Below are positions 60,561 to 64,000 of a DNA stretch of 64,000 bases, piece after piece; within the stretch, counting starts at the first letter, position 1; each line of letters opens with the position of its first letter. The stretch comes from Solen grandis (Eukaryota > Mollusca > Bivalvia > Adapedonta > Solenidae), in NCBI GenBank assembly GCA_021229015.1, contig CM037778.1:18235214-18299213 (forward strand). Direction: 5' to 3'. Under the pieces are notes generated by a model. The model saw only the letters and a list, made by a program, of their open reading frames with translations, was not told the origin of the DNA and made no database searches. The translations under genes and the position numbers were made by a program.

Positions 60561-62147
60561 ACAGATCAGAATGATTAGAATGATCTGCAGTGAATCATGA
60601 TAATGCTGCTGACACGTTTCCCTCACCTCACTATGTTAATAACAACAAAGGAATCCTAATAATATAATCAAGAAGGTAAAAGGGAAAAAAAGAAATGAAA
60701 ATATTTACATTCCCCAATACACTGCAACTTTAACCCCAGTATCTGCAAACCAGATTATTTACTTGTCAATAACTGAGGATTCCTTTCCTGTTGGCATGTG
60801 TAAAAACAATTGCTGGTATCAGAGAGATGGTTGCTTTATACACGCTATGCCACCAGAAGTCAAAAGTGAAGGAATAATCAAAAGCTGCATGTGATACTGT
60901 GATGCCGGGCGGAATCATCTGGGTTTAACCCCATGCTGGTTTTAAAACAGTTTTCAGAGATTTGAAAGATATGGGGTTACAAGGATGCAAGAACCAGGTG
61001 TGGAAATCTCTATGTTGTACCAGACAATTAACGCCTTATCTTGGACATGTAGAGGAATCAGATAAAGGAGCATTGGTGAATCATGGCTCCAGAGAATACT
61101 GCCAGGGTTCCATAATGAGCCACTGTAAGGGCCCAACTGCCATTTCTCTCACTTTCAACCCAATTCTGTTAGACTTAGCAGAGTTGCACCAAACCAAAAT
61201 ATCTAAATCAAAATTCTTATATATGTTTGTTTTGGCCAATAAATGATATTTTATATATGGCAAAAAGTCTTGCAATAAAAATTCTTGGACAGGTTTAAAC
61301 CTTTCTGATCCAGAAAACAACATGGTTAAGCCCAGCCTTGGACCAGCTGCTGATAGGTAGGCTCTATTACAAAATGATGATATATAAACAGCTGCAAAAA
61401 CATGAAAACAGTCAGATTATATAAAACATAAAAATTATGTAACATAATGAATACAATGAGTAACAAAGACATTATCTGCATCATCAAGACAGAAAGAAAA
61501 AAAATCAATTATTTTTCCCCGAATGGACGCAATTAAGAAGTATTTTTCAATTTCAAAACTTAGCAGGAATCTTCAAGACAGTGAAACCTTCCTCATACTG
61601 CAGATTGCTTTTAGAATGTCCTTTCTGTAATTTTCAATGTTCTCGGCATTTCCTTCTCAGGAGCTATTTGTATCTCACCACACAGTGGATGAATTACATT
61701 AATTACAATCCTCAGGTAGCTTGAAAAATCCCGCAGGAAACTTCCATAATTAACAATATAATCCAATACACCTTAAAATAACCAGGAAATCTGATATTAT
61801 GAATGCTGCCTAATTAGGATGTATGCCATTAAAATTCTACAAATATTTCCCTTTTTATGGAATCGGAAATATTCCATTCTCTCCTCTTAAATGAGTAAAT
61901 TGTTTAGATTATCATATCAGATTCAAAGTTTACCTCCAAATCCACCACATTATAAAGGACATGTAGGTTTTTAAGGAGCCGATGCAAGTATCACAGATAA
62001 AACAACAATCCAAATTTGTCCTTGATAAATGACAAAGTGATAATGATTAATATAGCCACTAATTTATTAAACCAAGTCCCTAAAATTGCATATAATAAAA
62101 CCATGAAAATCACATCTGTATATTTATACTTGCAAAGCAACCCTGAA
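60561..62147. other. Non-coding sequence, nothing recognised
   Basis: AT-rich; the open frames here (up to 94 codons at 60962) show no domain or start context of note. Confidence 0.5.
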
Positions 62148-64000
62148 ACAAGAGCTGTCAGAGGACAGCACTCTTGACTATTCAAAATGCTTGTTGGTAA
62201 ATTAAATTAAATCTATTTCAATTCTTGCCCTTCATATTTATACCCTGATAATAATAATAACAAGAGGCCCATGATGGCCCTAAATCGCTCACCTGAGATA
62301 AATAGGTTGACCCAAGGAACATCTGTACCAATTTATTTTAAAATCTGGCCAGTAGTTTTGAAGAAGATGATTTTTAAAGTTGTCATATTTTATTTTTTTT
62401 GTTGCCATGGCAACCAGAGTTCTATATGGATCAAGTTTATTTTAGCAACTTTTGTGAAGGTTGACCCAAGGATCATCCCTGCCAAGTTTAATCAAATTCT
62501 GTCCAGTGGTTTCAGAGGAGATGTTGTTTAAAGGTTTCCCTATATACATATAAGGCAAATAAGCCCCGCCCCTGGCGGCCATGTTTTTTTACGGATCGGA
62601 ATAATTTTAGCAACTTTGGTAGAGGTTGACCCAAGGAACATCTGTACCAATTTATTTTAAAATCTGGCCAGTAGTTTTGAAGAAGATGATTTTTAAAGTT
62701 TTCATTTTTTTTTTCTTTTTGTTGCCATGGCAACCAGAGTTCTATATGGATCAAGTTTATTTTAGCGACTTTTGTGAAGGTTGACCCAAGGATCATCCCT
62801 GCCAAGTTTAATCAAATTCTGTCCAGTGGTTTCAGAGAAGATGTTGTTTAAAGGTTTCTCTATATACATATAAGGCAAATAAGCCCCGCCCCTGGCGGCC
62901 ATGTTTTTTTACGGATCAGAATAATTTTAGCAACTTTTTTTTTTTTAAAGTTTTCTTTTTTTTTTCTTTTTTGCCATGGCAACCAGAGTTCTACATGGAT
63001 CAAGTTTATTTTAGCAACTTTTGTGAAGGTTGACCCAAGGATCATCCCTGCCAAGTTTAATCAAATTCTGTCCAGTGGTTTCAGAGGAGATGTTGTTTAA
63101 AGGTTTCTCTATATACATATAAGGCAAATAAGCCCCGCCCCTGGCGGCCATGTTTTTTTACGGATCCAAATAATTTGAACAATCTTGGTAGACACTTACC
63201 AAAGGAACATCTGTGCCAAAACATTTTGAAATTCAGTTGGTTGTTTTGGAGAAGAAGACATTTTAAGTTTTTTCTTTCCGTTGCCATGGCAACCAGAATT
63301 CCAAATGGAATTCAATTCTTTGAACAACTTTGAAAGGGGACCACCCAAGGAACATCCCTGTAAAGTTTTATCAAAATTGACCAAGCGGTTAAGGAGGAGA
63401 TGTCGTTTGAAGCAAAATGTTGACGGACGACGGACGGACGGACGGACGGACGACGGACGGACGGACGACGGACGAAGACCGGTCACAATAGCTCACCTTG
63501 AGCCTCTGGCTCAGGTGAGCTAATAATCAAAAATGATATACCTTAATAGTCTAATACCCCTAAATAGGTTTATGAAGTCTAAAATAAATCCCATGCCTAG
63601 TTACTGAGACATTAGCATAAAAACACTGTGCATGCAAAACTTTAACCAATTATCCAGTCAAGAGTTATGCTCCTTGGTTTTCTGATGTCCCAGAAGACAC
63701 TCCTAAACTTTCTAGTCAATACCATAAATGGGTTTTGAGATACAAGCTGGATAGTAGCTTGCATGCAAAACTTTACCGAATTTTCTATTGCTTGCAAAAC
63801 TTTAACCAAATTTTTGGCTGTGTGATGCCCCTGAACATATTCATAAACTTTCAAGTCAATAATACCATATGGTTATTGAGATATAAGGTTGATAGTAGCT
63901 TGTATGCAAAACTTTAACCAAAAGCTGCAACACCAACACTGACGCAAGGGTGACTACAATAGCTCTCATTTTCTTCGACTATATTCTTCGAATAGTCGAG
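62148..64000 (+). mobile_element. Helitron-like element, family H4, interrupted by an H1 element
   Basis: Starts ACAAGAGCTGTCAGAGGACA, resumes after the insertion at 63524 with TCAAAAATGATATACCTTAA, and reaches its 3' hairpin TTCGACTATATTCTTCGAAT then AGTCGAG at the window edge. Aligns to the copy at 56777, from which it differs by the H1 insertion and fewer core units. Confidence 0.82.
62260..63523 (+). mobile_element. Helitron-like element, family H1, complete, nested in H4
   Basis: Starts ACAAGAGGCCCATGATGGCC and TAAATCGCTCACCTGAG; has imperfect tandem units marked by TTGCCATGGCAACCAGAGTT (about 62402, 62722, 62971, 63281, so 249-320 bp apart); a long GACGGACGGACGACGG tract at 63421-63475; and a 3' hairpin, AGCTCACCTTGAGCC pairing with GGCTCAGGTGAGCT, then AA. 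No coding capacity. Confidence 0.9.

Overview
The window is animal nuclear DNA, most likely from a bivalve mollusc. It is AT-rich, has long repeat-filled introns, and carries abundant elements built as tandem core repeats, an ACGG-type microsatellite and a terminal hairpin (the 'pearl' architecture known from clams and oysters). It also carries tRNA-derived SINEs. The species is not resolved; the bivalve assignment is inference. One run of 100 N (40664-40763) is an assembly gap.

I can support only one protein-coding gene. It is a liprin-beta (PPFIBP1/PPFIBP2 family) gene on the minus strand. Nineteen coding exons run from a start codon at 44887 down to 2111. All splice phases agree and together give 737 codons: an N-terminal tail, a coiled coil, a low-complexity linker with the family's SCSAPNL and FFGRLKRS patches, and three SAM domains. 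The last coding exon or exons appear to lie left of position 1. The first exon starts the protein well downstream of the vertebrate N-terminus, so it is probably an alternative first exon. The full-length N-terminal exons may lie to the right of the window.

Layout: 1-2110, 3' intron of the gene with an old SINE and a TTAA MITE; 2111-8953, a dense exon cluster for the three SAM domains; 8954-22345, linker exons separated by repeat-rich introns (a 4 x 148 bp array, a foldback element, further Helitron-like elements, a 39 bp minisatellite); 22261-34863, coiled-coil exons with long introns; 34864-44767, a 9.9 kb intron with a SINE, TTAA MITEs, the gapped 145 bp array and a degenerate minisatellite; 44888-64000, no exon recognised, but nested transposable elements.

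The most interesting content is mobile-element structure. There is a three-level nest at 49977-51995, and two copies of one element at 56777-58810 and 62148-64000 are each broken by a different younger insertion. A SINE has a perfect 14 bp target-site duplication. A MITE has a perfect 24 bp terminal inverted repeat. All Helitron-like elements I recognised lie in the same orientation, antisense to the gene. I found no CRISPR array, operon, toxin gene, viral gene or defence system, and no RNA gene other than tRNA-like SINE heads.
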